Source: Pedobacter sp. KBS0701
GTDB taxonomy: Bacteria; Bacteroidota; Bacteroidia; Sphingobacteriales; Sphingobacteriaceae
Direction of reading: 5' to 3'
Assembly (NCBI RefSeq): GCF_005938645.2
Contig: NZ_CP042171.1
Coordinates: 620,001-684,000 of the forward strand
DNA: 64,000 bases
The position numbers were made by a program, and so were the translations under genes. Shown here in pieces: positions 46,982-56,026 of the stretch. The stretch's first letter is position 1. Each line of letters starts with the position of its first letter. A model generated the notes under the pieces. It had not been told where the DNA came from, searched no databases, and was given only the letters and a program-made list of their open reading frames with translations.

Positions 46982-47908
46982 TTACAAAATGTAATATGAG
47001 CCAACCGGAGCCAGTTCTGTTTGAGGTTTGTCCTCATATATTTTATTATCGTCTAACATCTGGCAAAGATCGCGTTCAATAGTTCTGCAGATGGTTGTAG
47101 TTGGGGTATCCGTAGGTTTATTCTCGAAGGGATCCTGAAGATGAACGGCCATTTTTTCCACCAATAAAAAGAATGCTGCAATAGCAACGACTAAAGGAAC
47201 TTCCATGTAACCAAAGTATTCGATCAATCCGAAAGGCAACAATACGATGAATAAATGGATAGACATATTGATATATTTGCTATACGTAACGGGGAAAACG
47301 GTGTTTTTAATTCTTTCGGATCCACCCATGTGGTTACATAAACCTGTTATCGTTTTGTCTATTTCTATCTGCTGGTATTTATTGATCCAGCCTTCCTGTA
47401 ATGCCCTTTTTAAATCCATGGCGTGTAACTCCAATATGGTGGCGGTTACATTTTTACGTTTTTTGATAAAAGCGATTTCATCTGCATTAAGGTATTCTTC
47501 AAGGCCTTTCCGTGCATTAAACCCCCTGAGCGATTGACTTAAAGCATAACACCAGGCAATCTGTCTTTTAATAAAACGGGCCTTAAATTCCTCAATTTCA
47601 TCCAATCCATAAGGATTTTCAACGAAAGACAATATCTGGCGGGAAAGCGTTCTCGAATCGTTAACTATGGCGCCCCAAAGAATCCTTGCCTCCCACCATC
47701 TATCGTATGCCTGGTTAGACCGAAATGCCAATAGAAGCGAAATGATTGTTCCCAGTAAAGCTGGTACAGCAACAGGAATGGAAATGCGGGTAACGTGAAA
47801 GTTCTCATACAATACCACAATACCTATAGAGTAACCAATAACAAACAGGAGTTCTTTTTTGATCTTTCCGAATATATAAGTGAGCGGAATATTATTTCGT
47901 AATAGCAT
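46982..47908 (-). CDS. Bestrophin-like anion channel protein (UPF0187/YneE family)
   Basis: 308 aa, with the pattern of bacterial bestrophins: N-terminal membrane helices (about residues 16-60, LLFVIGYSIGIVVLYE) with AFRSNQAYDRWWEARILWG (about 61-79), a conserved bestrophin motif, a cytosolic middle, and another pair of helices around 205-245. Bestrophins form pentameric anion (in some bacteria cation) channels. The physiological ion is unknown. Downstream of a UspA-like gene 23 bp away on the same strand, possibly co-transcribed. Confidence 0.88.
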   Translation of the reverse strand: MLLRNNIPLTYIFGKIKKELLFVIGYSIGIVVLYENFHVTRISIPVAVPALLGTIISLLLAFRSNQAYDRWWEARILWGAIVNDSRTLSRQILSFVENPYGLDEIEEFKARFIKRQIAWCYALSQSLRGFNARKGLEEYLNADEIAFIKKRKNVTATILELHAMDLKRALQEGWINKYQQIEIDKTITGLCNHMGGSERIKNTVFPVTYSKYINMSIHLFIVLLPFGLIEYFGYMEVPLVVAIAAFFLLVEKMAVHLQDPFENKPTDTPTTTICRTIERDLCQMLDDNKIYEDKPQTELAPVGSYYIL

Positions 47909-47931
47909 AATATAAAGTTTGAAGGTGATAA

Positions 47932-48429
47932 TTAAGAATTTGCTTCTTGCAACTGCGTTTCGTGTATTTTTGTGTCAATTAAGTTTTCGCTGGCATGAAC
48001 TGTCAATGCGTTTAATTGAATTACTGTGCAGCCTGCACGTTCCGTTAATATTTTAGGATCGATGCTATATTTGTTGATTGGCGTAAAATTGTATTCTTTT
48101 AAATAGGCAATGCATTCTATATCAAAAGCTTCGATAAAGTTTTTGAAAGCTGCTACTGTACTTCCGTAAAAATATTCGATCCCGATTGTATTGATCTGAG
48201 TAGGATACTTTGTTTTGGCTTGATTCATCTGCTGATAAAATTCGTCGCTCACATTTTCATAATCGCGGCTGCGGCGACTCAACATTAACATATCAGTGAT
48301 CGAATCTGATAATTTAAAGGCGTGTACAAAAATGATATTCAAACTTTCATTTTTTTGATGTTGAACCAGCGCATCAATAATTTTAATGCTATCTAATTTA
48401 AAGTCGGTCGGAACTAATACTGTTTTCAT
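47932..48429 (-). CDS. Universal stress protein (UspA)-like
   Basis: 165 aa. MKTVLVPTDFKLDSIKIIDALVQHQ and LNIIFVHAFKLSD near the start show the UspA alpha/beta fold. The nucleotide-binding G-x2-G-x9-GS signature is not evident, so it may belong to the non-ATP-binding type. It is a single Usp domain, just upstream of the bestrophin gene; a joint envelope/ion-stress role is possible but speculative. Confidence 0.65.
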   Translation of the reverse strand: MKTVLVPTDFKLDSIKIIDALVQHQKNESLNIIFVHAFKLSDSITDMLMLSRRSRDYENVSDEFYQQMNQAKTKYPTQINTIGIEYFYGSTVAAFKNFIEAFDIECIAYLKEYNFTPINKYSIDPKILTERAGCTVIQLNALTVHASENLIDTKIHETQLQEANS

Positions 48430-48809
48430 CGCTATATCTTGTTTAAATGAATTGAAATATTATTTATACAAGTTTAGTGTGATGTTATTATAGCGAAATA
48501 AGAGTAAGATTAGAATGAGATTAGAACGTACTCCTTTTTGGAGTTACCAGTTTATTGGTTCACTTTTCAATAGTTCATTTGTGTGATAGAGTTGCAAGTG
48601 ATCTTTAATTGTTGATTGCTCGATTGATAAATTATTTAAGTCTGAGAGAACAAAAAAACCTTAATGTTCTTAATTTCTTAATGATCAAAGAATGTAGGGT
48701 GAAAGGGTAAAGTAATGACCATCCAATAAGCAATGGCAATTGAAAACTAAGCTATCAACCATGAACTAGTTTACAAATGGCCAATGAACTAATGAACCAT
48801 TAAAATGAA
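48430..48809. other. Gap with low-complexity palindrome
   Basis: No gene. The halves ACCAGTTTATTGGTTCACTT...AGTTCATTTG (about 48546-48583) and ACAAATGGCCAATGAAC...GAACCATT (about 48773-48803) are loosely inverted. Between are short degenerate words with no similarity to other elements. Confidence 0.45.
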
Positions 48810-50162
48810 CTAACTTTTCGTCGGTAATAAAACCTTTATTTCTGAACCAATTCCTACTTGTGATTTAATGGCGATACTGCCTCTGTGCAAACGGATGATA
48901 TTAAGTGAAAGTGGTAAACCAACGCCATAACCTTTAAAATCAGAAGTGTTCGATGCCCGGTAGAAAGGTTCAAATATGTGCTGAATATCGGTTTGTGGAA
49001 TACCAATACCTCTATCGGTTACAGCAATAGAAAGCATATTAGCATTACTTTCTATACTAATGCTCACCAGATTCTCATTAGAATATTTGCAGGCGTTGCT
49101 TACAATATTACTGATGGCCAGTTTCATCAGGTTCTTATTTACCCTGAGCGAAAGCAGTTCCTCGTCGTCGGGAAGTTTGCTGAAATCGATCTCTATTTTA
49201 CTGTTAGGATGTACCTGGTTTACCGAATCTTTAATTTCCCATAACAGTTCGTCCATTCTTACTTCTTCCCAGGGCTGGTTTTTCCCGTTGAAACCCGATT
49301 GTGCCAGGCCTAATAAACTGGTTAAGATATGTTCCAGCCTTTCTGCCTCATCTTTAATTTTCGATAATGCTTTTTCCTGTTTAGCCTTATCTTCTATGGT
49401 TTTCATGGCCAGTTCTACCTCTCCACTAATGATGGTTAAAGGTGTTCTCAGCTCGTGTGAGGCATTACTGATAAAATTATTCTGCGTTTCGAAAGCGGTT
49501 TCCAAACGGTTGAGCATATTATTGAAGGTTTGGGCCAACTGCGACATTTCATCATTTCCTTTTTTAACATCCAACCTTAAGTGTAAATTTTCGGCCTTTA
49601 TTTTTTTTACACTTTTAATGATGTTTCGAAGTGGCATTAACATGTAATTGGAAAATTTCCATCCCACTACAAATGATAGTATTACAGAAAGAAAAAAGCC
49701 AATAATTAAAATTCTTTGCAGGTCTTTTAACTCGCGGAAACCAACAGGATCATTTGCAGAAACAATAACGATATATCCTCCATTCGAATTTTTAAAGAAT
49801 TTACCGGCATAGAAGTGATTTTCGGTGCGGTATCGGGCTACATAACCGGCTTGTATCCGATTATAAAAACTTGCAGGTAATTCGCGGTCTACCTTATTGG
49901 TTGGTTTGCCTGCTTCAATGATATACTCTTTTTCAGATGGCAAACGCTCCAGGTATCTATTCCGCATTTTCGCATAAACCTTATTGTTGTCATCTTCGTA
50001 TAGTTTAATCTGAGCGGCAATGTTAACTCTGGCCTCCAGGCGTTTATAAAAATCTTCAAAGGCGAAGTCGTTAGAGAAATACCAAACAAAACCACTTAAT
50101 AGGGATATAATAATTGCCGATAAAATGGCAAAGAGTAAAGTGATTTTTTTTGCTATCTCCAT
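48810..50162 (-). CDS. Sensor histidine kinase (HAMP-HisKA-HATPase)
   Basis: 450 aa. Two membrane helices (about 8-28 and 150-170) enclose a periplasmic domain of about 120 residues. A HAMP domain (170-225) and HisKA with SNASHELRTPLTII follow, phospho-acceptor His236. The HATPase_c domain has N box (SNIVSNACKYS), G1 (DRGIGIP) and G2 (GYGVGLPL). All catalytic parts are intact. The signal is unknown. The start follows the response-regulator stop with no gap, so the two are co-translated; order is regulator then kinase. Confidence 0.95.
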   Translation of the reverse strand: MEIAKKITLLFAILSAIIISLLSGFVWYFSNDFAFEDFYKRLEARVNIAAQIKLYEDDNNKVYAKMRNRYLERLPSEKEYIIEAGKPTNKVDRELPASFYNRIQAGYVARYRTENHFYAGKFFKNSNGGYIVIVSANDPVGFRELKDLQRILIIGFFLSVILSFVVGWKFSNYMLMPLRNIIKSVKKIKAENLHLRLDVKKGNDEMSQLAQTFNNMLNRLETAFETQNNFISNASHELRTPLTIISGEVELAMKTIEDKAKQEKALSKIKDEAERLEHILTSLLGLAQSGFNGKNQPWEEVRMDELLWEIKDSVNQVHPNSKIEIDFSKLPDDEELLSLRVNKNLMKLAISNIVSNACKYSNENLVSISIESNANMLSIAVTDRGIGIPQTDIQHIFEPFYRASNTSDFKGYGVGLPLSLNIIRLHRGSIAIKSQVGIGSEIKVLLPTKS

Positions 50163-50840
50163 TTATTTTTCTCTTAATATATAACCTAAGCCTACGGCAG
50201 TATGGATAAGCTTTTGATCGGCATTTTTATCTATTTTTTTGCGAAGATAATTAACATAAACATCAACCACATTAGTGCCAAGGTTAAAATCGATATCCCA
50301 AACGTTTTCTAAGATGTCTATTCTGGATAAAATTTTAGATTTGTTTTTGGCCATGTATTCGAGTAACCGGTATTCTGTTGCGGTAAGTACAATTTCCTGT
50401 TGGTTTCGTTTTACCGTTTTTGCACTTAAATTAATCTGGAGGTCTCCTACAGAAATAATGTGATCTTGTGAAGCCGAGCCATGATATCGCCTCAATAGCA
50501 TTCTGATCCGCGCAAAAAGCTCAGCAAATTTAAAAGGCTTTATTAAGTAATCATCTGCACCATTATCAAGTCCGTTTACTACATTTTCGGTAGTACCCAA
50601 AGCCGTAAGCATAATAATGGGCGTATTTGGTTTTCGTTCTTTAATGATTTTGCAAAGTTCCAATCCATTTATTCCAGGTAGCATGATATCGAGAATAATC
50701 AGATCGAACTGATTTTCTAAAGCCATCTGTTTCCCGATTAAACCATCTGGAGAAATACTCACGGTAAATCCCTCATCAGTTAAACCTCTCGAAATTACAG
50801 ATACAACGCTCGGTTCATCTTCTACTAGTAATAAATTCAT
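50163..50840 (-). CDS. OmpR/PhoB-family response regulator
   Basis: 225 aa. Receiver domain with the acidic pair (VEDE, about residues 6-9), phospho-acceptor Asp51 in ILDIMLPG, Thr and Lys (MLTAL, LIKPF), and a C-terminal winged-helix DNA-binding domain (LTATEYRLLEYMAKNKSKIL, about 153-172; VDVYVNYLRKKID). It directly precedes its cognate kinase gene. Targets are unknown. Confidence 0.96.
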   Translation of the reverse strand: MNLLLVEDEPSVVSVISRGLTDEGFTVSISPDGLIGKQMALENQFDLIILDIMLPGINGLELCKIIKERKPNTPIIMLTALGTTENVVNGLDNGADDYLIKPFKFAELFARIRMLLRRYHGSASQDHIISVGDLQINLSAKTVKRNQQEIVLTATEYRLLEYMAKNKSKILSRIDILENVWDIDFNLGTNVVDVYVNYLRKKIDKNADQKLIHTAVGLGYILREK

Positions 50841-51211
50841 TTGCTGGCAAGTAATCTAAAAAATAGGGAATTACAAAATCTTAATAGGTAGTTAGTCGAT
50901 TTTTAATGTTTTTTAACGCAAAGCCGACACAATTGTTTGAATTATTGCAAATTGAAGCAGAAAGCCTCCCGAAGAGAGAGGCTATTAATGTTTTTAACCA
51001 CAGAGGTAACAGAGGAAAGGCAGAGAGGACGCGAAGCTTTTCTCTAGCCGACTTCAGCTCGACACAGCGAAGCGTAATGGAAAGATCGGTTAGGATTTCT
51101 CGACTTCGTTGCACTCCGCTCGAAATGACGGTAACTTGAGTGCATTTTTGCATATAGATTGATTGCCGCTATCATGGCTTTTATGAAATAAATTATTCCT
51201 CAGAATGACTT
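50841..51211. other. Gap with a dispersed repeat
   Basis: AT-rich upstream of the regulator. It contains a TTTAACCACAGAGG word (about 50993-51006, shared with 44376-44388) and the repeat at 51040-51130. No gene supported. Confidence 0.5.
51040..51130. repeat. Dispersed inverted repeat, CGTCATTTCGA family
   Basis: Starts TCTCTAGCCGACTTCAGCTC and ends CTCCGCTCGAAATGACGG. The interior has GGAAAGATCGGTTAGG and TTTCTCGACTTCGTTGC, matching the 55903-56015 copy. Confidence 0.6.
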
Positions 51212-51748
51212 TTAATTAACCCCTTTCTCTGACTTTTCTTTCAGGGATTTTAACCCATCTTCAAAATCTTTTCCGATCATTTTATCCATAAATAAGCCAA
51301 ACCATTTATTGATTATTCCCTTGCTTTCTCCGCTCATTGTCCAGGTTACTTTATTTCCGTTTCCGGCTTTTTCTATGTCGAAACGGGTATCTGCAGTGCT
51401 TTCCATAGGCTTGATAAACTTTAATTCCATATCAACCATCTTATTTGCCTCTACCTTGTTAATTAGCATTTGTCCGGTGCCGTTTTTTTCTCCATTCCAT
51501 TGATAAAGGTGACCAGGCTGAGCTGCAATTCCCGTAATGGTTATCTTAGCTTGTGGATCCATTTTTGACCAGGCATTCCACTTGTAGAATTCATTATAAT
51601 CGGCAATGTTTTTATAAATAACACTGTCTGGAGCAAGAATTGTTATTGTCCGATTAACAGTGTAACTTTTTGGTAGAAAAAAACTACCCCCAATAATGAT
51701 TATTGCCAAAACGACAATAATGCTAAGTAAGATTTGCAGGAATTTCAT
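51212..51748 (-). CDS. SRPBCC (polyketide cyclase/START-like) family protein
   Basis: 178 aa. An N-terminal hydrophobic segment (about residues 4-24, LLSIIVVLAIIIIGGSFF) acts as signal or anchor. The rest is the helix-grip SRPBCC fold (YTVNRTITILAPDSVIYKNI, then NEFYKWNAWSKMDPQAKITI and the closing C-terminal helix). These domains bind hydrophobic ligands; none can be assigned. Common in Bacteroidetes as a stand-alone protein. Confidence 0.85.
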   Translation of the reverse strand: MKFLQILLSIIVVLAIIIIGGSFFLPKSYTVNRTITILAPDSVIYKNIADYNEFYKWNAWSKMDPQAKITITGIAAQPGHLYQWNGEKNGTGQMLINKVEANKMVDMELKFIKPMESTADTRFDIEKAGNGNKVTWTMSGESKGIINKWFGLFMDKMIGKDFEDGLKSLKEKSEKGVN

Positions 51749-51812
51749 AATTGATTTAAGTTTGGTTACTTAAATTTATGAAGAAACCAGGGTAAATCAA
51801 AACAAAATTTTC

Positions 51813-52208
51813 TTACACGATTTTGATTTTCGACTGGGGAGAATTGATTTTAAAATGCATTAAATCAGCAATAGATTGAGATTTTTGTTTGATCAGTTCT
51901 GCATTTTCGCCCTCAAAAAGATCGTCGACCGTATGGAAGAATATGGTCTTCCAGGTTTCAAATTCTGCTGTTTGCAGGGGGCTTTTATTATTCAATGCGA
52001 AATGAACCAGCATCGGGTTGCCTTTATAAATGGCTTTGCCAAAAAGGATACTTTCCCAGAAATCATACATTTTTGGAAGGTGGTGTGACCAGTCTACTTT
52101 TGCAACCTCGGTAAATATCGGCCCTATTTTATTATTCTCCTGTACCATCCCATAAAAGGTATTGACCAGGAGGATGATATCTTCCCTGTTATGTATGTCT
52201 TTTTTCAT
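51813..52208 (-). CDS. Group III truncated haemoglobin
   Basis: 131 aa. It matches TrHbIII (trHbP): VNTFYGMVQENNKIGPIF (about residues 15-32), DWSHHLPKMYDFWESILFG (about 39-57) and the proximal region MLVHFALNNKSP (about 67-78, with the heme-proximal His). Group III proteins bind O2 or NO, with roles debated in redox or NO defence. Its 5' end overlaps the 3' end of the upstream membrane-protein gene by 20 bp, so translation is coupled. Confidence 0.88.
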   Translation of the reverse strand: MKKDIHNREDIILLVNTFYGMVQENNKIGPIFTEVAKVDWSHHLPKMYDFWESILFGKAIYKGNPMLVHFALNNKSPLQTAEFETWKTIFFHTVDDLFEGENAELIKQKSQSIADLMHFKINSPQSKIKIV

Positions 52209-52632
52209 TGTGCAATGATTTTAAATTTAAAAAACCGACAATAACCAGGGATAGAAACTTCACCATATCAATAATGATGTACACAATATGATGGTAGCTT
52301 TTGGCCGGAGCATGGCCTGTTAAAACCATCTTGGCCCTTTCATCAAGTAAAGGCAATAACCAAAATGTATCCACCATTAAAAGAATGGTAACCAGGAAAA
52401 GTAAAATGCTCTTTATGTTGTTTAAAGGGGCTGGTAGTGAGCAAGCTAAAATGACTACAAGCAATACGATCTCAATTTTATTAAGTGCCTGGAAAACCAA
52501 TTGACCGATGCCTAAACCAAGTGTAACTGTGATCCCTGGAGCCTGGAATTTTAATGGAGCTTCCAAAAAACTAATTCCGGCGAGAAGTCCTGCCCAGAAA
52601 ATAATGCAGAAAATTCCAATTAACTTTTTCAT
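52189..52632 (-). CDS. Small four-helix membrane protein of unknown function
   Basis: 147 aa from ATG 52632; a TTG start three codons earlier is possible. Four hydrophobic helices (about residues 3-22, 36-60, 72-92 and 115-137), with basic loops. I do not recognise the family with certainty; it resembles DUF4149-type membrane proteins. The 3' end overlaps the truncated haemoglobin start by 20 nt, giving a two-gene unit and suggesting that the two products act together, perhaps at the inner membrane. Confidence 0.65.
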   Translation of the reverse strand: MKKLIGIFCIIFWAGLLAGISFLEAPLKFQAPGITVTLGLGIGQLVFQALNKIEIVLLVVILACSLPAPLNNIKSILLFLVTILLMVDTFWLLPLLDERAKMVLTGHAPAKSYHHIVYIIIDMVKFLSLVIVGFLNLKSLHNEKRHT

Positions 52633-52694
52633 GGATTGCAAATATCAGTTAAAGTGACACTTCAGAAATGATTAGCGTCACAAAATGGGATTTT

Positions 52695-53120
52695 TTACCT
52701 GTAAAGCCGCAATTGAAGTTTATTATAATCGATAATCGCTTTGTACTGCATTAAAATATCGCCACCAATAATGCCCATAATGGGCGGGTGGCCGAACTGT
52801 TGGTAGGTGTCGCTAACCGATTGCAGGTCGAAAGCAACAGTTTCGTAGGCTTTGATTTTTAAGGTGCCGATTTTCACTTCGGGTATAGTGGCCTGGATGG
52901 TGGTTGTAGTAGTAAAAAGTGTAGCCGCATTAATCTCATCTGATACCTGAAGCGTTTCGGATAAGTGTTGTTCGATTAATGATTTATCGAACACGCTCCG
53001 CGATGCACCGGTATCCACAACAGCAAGGTGTTTTTCCTTAAAAAGAATAACTTCCATTAAAAGGTGGAAGCCGTCATCCTGTAGGTTGATCAGTTTTAAA
53101 GGGATAGAGATGGCTTTCAT
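52695..53120 (-). CDS. Retropepsin-like aspartic protease domain protein
   Basis: 141 aa. The single active-site motif AVVDTGASRSVFD (Asp-Thr-Gly, about residues 34-46) and the later hydrophobic-Gly motif GIIGGDILMQYKAIIDY (about 115-131) are those of one-domain retropepsin-like proteases, which must dimerise to act. No signal peptide is seen, so it is probably cytoplasmic. The target is unknown. Confidence 0.82.
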   Translation of the reverse strand: MKAISIPLKLINLQDDGFHLLMEVILFKEKHLAVVDTGASRSVFDKSLIEQHLSETLQVSDEINAATLFTTTTTIQATIPEVKIGTLKIKAYETVAFDLQSVSDTYQQFGHPPIMGIIGGDILMQYKAIIDYNKLQLRLYR

Positions 53121-53178
53121 AGCAAATGTTTATCTCCCTAAAATAGACTAATTACCCGAAAACCATGTCAGAAGTTGG

Positions 53179-54984
53179 TTATTTGTTTTTGATGAGTTTT
53201 TTAACAAATTCCATTTCAGTGTCGTAACCGTTTAAATATTCTTCAATTTTGGGCTGAACTTCGTAATCTGGCATTACACCATGACCGAAGGGGATCCCAT
53301 TTTGCTTTTCTTCAACAACAAACTTAATGAGCGGAATACGGCCCGTTAATTTGGAGGTGGGCAAAGTATAATGGATAAAATAGCCACTGGTGTTACCGTA
53401 ATAGCCACCACCTGTTTCTTCACCTATAAAATGTGCTTTAGTGTAGTTTTTCGCCAATGCAGCAAACTCCGAACCACCCGAAAAAGATAAACCACCGATA
53501 AGGATGTATACATCCCCTTTAAAATGATTTACCTGTGGAGTATCACTTTTATATTTTCCAGGTATGTCCAGATAGCGTCCATCATTGCTACGGTAAAATT
53601 CGCCCCTCAACTCTTTCTCGAAATCATCCCGCGAATTTTTATCGTGATATTCGGTATAATCGAGAAACGAATAGGTAAAGGATGGAATTTCTGCATATTT
53701 ATATTTAGGATATTCTTTATCGATCAGGTATGACATCAGGTGATCTTCCATGCCTTGTGCACCACCTTCGTTTTTCCTGATATCGACAACAAGATGCTGT
53801 ATTTTGTGATCTGCAATGTTTTGGAAACCCTTCGCCAGAAATTCCTTAAAACCCTTTCTCCCGTTTTTGTAATTACTGGTCGAAAATGTATTTACCGTTA
53901 GCATTGCTGCGCTATTCAGTGTATCGATCTTTAATGTGGCAGGCTCTTTATAGCTGTAATTGGGGATAGATTTTGTTTCTTTTGATACAAATTTTCCATA
54001 TTGTTTAAAACTCAATGCCGGTACCTGGTTATAGATAATCTTTTCGCTGGTTTTGGGGTTGATCAGTTCGAGATTAAATGCATTGGGCTGTTGTTCGAAA
54101 AAACGGAGGTAATATTTGGAGAAGGCTGTTTCTATCCAGTGGTATTTGCTTGTGGTATTGTAACCATCGGCTGGTTCTATGTTTAGAAACTGTTGCATGA
54201 TGCTTTCAATACTATTTCTGTTGATTTTGGAAATCAGCATTCCTTTGGCTTTATAATTATCCAGATCATTCAGGATATAAACCTTTTTATCTACAATCTT
54301 TACTAAAAAAGGGAAATACCTGCCGTTTTGCCTGATGTAATTATTCGTTTCCTCAGAAGGCTGGATTGCGCTGTGGCCTTCTTTGGTATAGGTAACCACA
54401 GGAGCGACAAGCTGGTAAAAATCCAAAGCGGTCATTTTATCCCTTATCTTGCTTTTTTGCACCTTGCAGAGACTGTCGAATTGGGTATAGGTATTGTACC
54501 ACAGGCCAACATGTGTTTCTATAAAAGCGTTTTTCAGGATATTAAAATCTTGCTCGAGGCCTTTGTAACTTAACTGTTTTAAGTTTTTGGGCGGACTTTG
54601 AACCAAAACCGAATAATTGCCTTCCTTTGCATTAGTTGTATCAGCTAAGGGTTTAACCGAGAGGGTGAAATTAGCCGTGCTATCGGGTGAGAAAACGATT
54701 TTTTCGCTGCCGAACCTGCCATTTGGCGAATCTACATCCTGTATGGTTTTTCCATTATGATTTTTTAAGCGGATGGTAACATCAATCCCTTTTTGTTCAA
54801 CAATTATCGAATAATAAAAATCTTTCTTCAGCAGGAAGCTAAATGTGGTTTCTTCGCCCTGTTTTAAAGTTAAATCGGCTGTTACTTTGTCTACCTTAAG
54901 GGGAATCAGGTTTTTGCCAATCTGCGCATTTGCGGAAAGACCAAAAACTAAAAATACAAGGATGGCGATGCTATCTTTTTTCAT
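53179..54984 (-). CDS. S41 family (C-terminal processing type) peptidase
   Basis: 601 aa, signal peptide MKKDSIAILVFLVFGLSANA. An N-terminal beta domain (about 25-135) precedes the S41 fold. The substrate-pocket region LVVDIRKNEGGAQG (about residues 398-411) and the nucleophile region LIGGLSFSGGSEFAAL (about 496-511, Ser in SFSGGS) are present, followed by GEETGGGYYGNTSG. It has no PDZ domain, which is the tricorn-like/IRBP-type subgroup common in Bacteroidetes. A periplasmic or secreted protease of unknown substrate. Confidence 0.85.
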   Translation of the reverse strand: MKKDSIAILVFLVFGLSANAQIGKNLIPLKVDKVTADLTLKQGEETTFSFLLKKDFYYSIIVEQKGIDVTIRLKNHNGKTIQDVDSPNGRFGSEKIVFSPDSTANFTLSVKPLADTTNAKEGNYSVLVQSPPKNLKQLSYKGLEQDFNILKNAFIETHVGLWYNTYTQFDSLCKVQKSKIRDKMTALDFYQLVAPVVTYTKEGHSAIQPSEETNNYIRQNGRYFPFLVKIVDKKVYILNDLDNYKAKGMLISKINRNSIESIMQQFLNIEPADGYNTTSKYHWIETAFSKYYLRFFEQQPNAFNLELINPKTSEKIIYNQVPALSFKQYGKFVSKETKSIPNYSYKEPATLKIDTLNSAAMLTVNTFSTSNYKNGRKGFKEFLAKGFQNIADHKIQHLVVDIRKNEGGAQGMEDHLMSYLIDKEYPKYKYAEIPSFTYSFLDYTEYHDKNSRDDFEKELRGEFYRSNDGRYLDIPGKYKSDTPQVNHFKGDVYILIGGLSFSGGSEFAALAKNYTKAHFIGEETGGGYYGNTSGYFIHYTLPTSKLTGRIPLIKFVVEEKQNGIPFGHGVMPDYEVQPKIEEYLNGYDTEMEFVKKLIKNK

Positions 54985-55056
54985 TTGTGTTTGATTGTGA
55001 TAGCAAAAGTAAAGCTTAAATGCCTGAAGCTGTTGTACGATATTGCAATTGCTGGT

Positions 55057-55863
55057 TTAAGCCCTTTTATACTCGGAAGGTGTTACACCAGTAAAGCGTT
55101 TGAAGTGCCGTGATAGGTGTGCCACATCATAAAAGCCCGTTTCGAAGGCAACATCCATCAAATCTGTTTCTTTGGTGATGAGTTTTTTACATTTTTCTAT
55201 CCGCTGTAAAAGGATGTAATTGTTGGGCGTTAAACCCGTTTCGTGTTTAAATAAACGCAGGAATTTATATTTATCCAATCCAAAATGCTTAGCCGTATCC
55301 GTTAAAGAAAACTTCTCCATCAGGTTTTCGCTGATGAAACTTTGAAACAGCGCTGTTTTTTTATATTCAAAATGCAAGCTTATCGCATAACGCGCAACCA
55401 GTTTTTCTAAAACACGAAGGAGTTCCTTTTCGAGGTTAACCTCTGGATTGTTAAAATGCATGGATAAATAATAGAAAGTGTTGAAAAGGTCGTGATCGTA
55501 GATGATCTTATCCTCAAAAAAAACATTATGGCCTTTGTTTAAGCTCTTGAGTACATCGGGCGAAACGTAGAAAGTGAAGAAAGAATTGCCCAGTTTATTA
55601 TCGCAGGGAGTTGCATGTACTTCGTGCGGATTGGTGATCGACAATGTACCAATTGGTGCCTGTAAAAATTTATCGTTAAGTTTCGTACAAAAAGTCTGAT
55701 TTAAAATTAGTGTAATATTAAAGTTGTTATGTGTGTGAAAAGGGAAATCGATGGTGTGTTTTTTAGCATTTAGCAATTCCAGACCATCCAAAATGGGTAT
55801 TTTATGGTAGGTGCTGATGTTGTGTGTATCAGCCGGTATGTTATCTACACCTTTGATATTCAA
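55057..55863 (-). CDS. AraC-family transcriptional regulator
   Basis: 268 aa. An N-terminal cupin-like sensing domain (DFPFHTHNNFNITLILNQ, about 37-54) precedes two C-terminal helix-turn-helix units (ENLMEKFSLTDTAKHFGLDKYKFLRLFKHE, quoted in part as SLTDTAKHFGLDKYKFLRLF; DVAFETGFYDVAHLSRHFKRF), and it ends GVTPSEYKRA. The start codon here is TTG at 55863; no better ATG fits, so the exact start is uncertain. The target may be the neighbouring S41 peptidase, but no operator could be identified. Confidence 0.88.
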   Translation of the reverse strand: MNIKGVDNIPADTHNISTYHKIPILDGLELLNAKKHTIDFPFHTHNNFNITLILNQTFCTKLNDKFLQAPIGTLSITNPHEVHATPCDNKLGNSFFTFYVSPDVLKSLNKGHNVFFEDKIIYDHDLFNTFYYLSMHFNNPEVNLEKELLRVLEKLVARYAISLHFEYKKTALFQSFISENLMEKFSLTDTAKHFGLDKYKFLRLFKHETGLTPNNYILLQRIEKCKKLITKETDLMDVAFETGFYDVAHLSRHFKRFTGVTPSEYKRA

Positions 55864-55902
55864 TGTTTAAATTGTTTAAAATGAAGGGGTTTAAGATAGA
55901 AT

Positions 55903-56015
55903 CGTCATCTCGACTGAAACGCAGTAGAATGGAAAGATCTATCTAGACGGATTTCTGTAGTTATATTTCCTGGCTTCGTTGCACCCGATAGCTATCGGGT
56001 CCGCTCGAAATGACG
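55903..56015. repeat. Dispersed inverted repeat, CGTCATCTCGA family
   Basis: Ends CGTCATCTCGACTG (55903) and CTCGAAATGACG (56015) are complementary with one mismatch. Interior words GGAAAGATCTATC and TTCGTTGCACC are shared with other copies. It contains a small perfect palindrome CCCGATAGCTATCGGG. Confidence 0.7.
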
Positions 56016-56026
56016 ATTCAATAATT

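Noticed and set aside
46982..48429. Bestrophin plus UspA-like gene as a novel defence pair
   Set aside because: Both are common housekeeping-type families and the gap has no special features; simple co-transcription is enough.
49060..49647. 195-codon plus-strand frame opposite the histidine kinase
   Set aside because: Low-complexity Ser/Leu-rich translation, entirely within the kinase gene whose catalytic motifs are intact.
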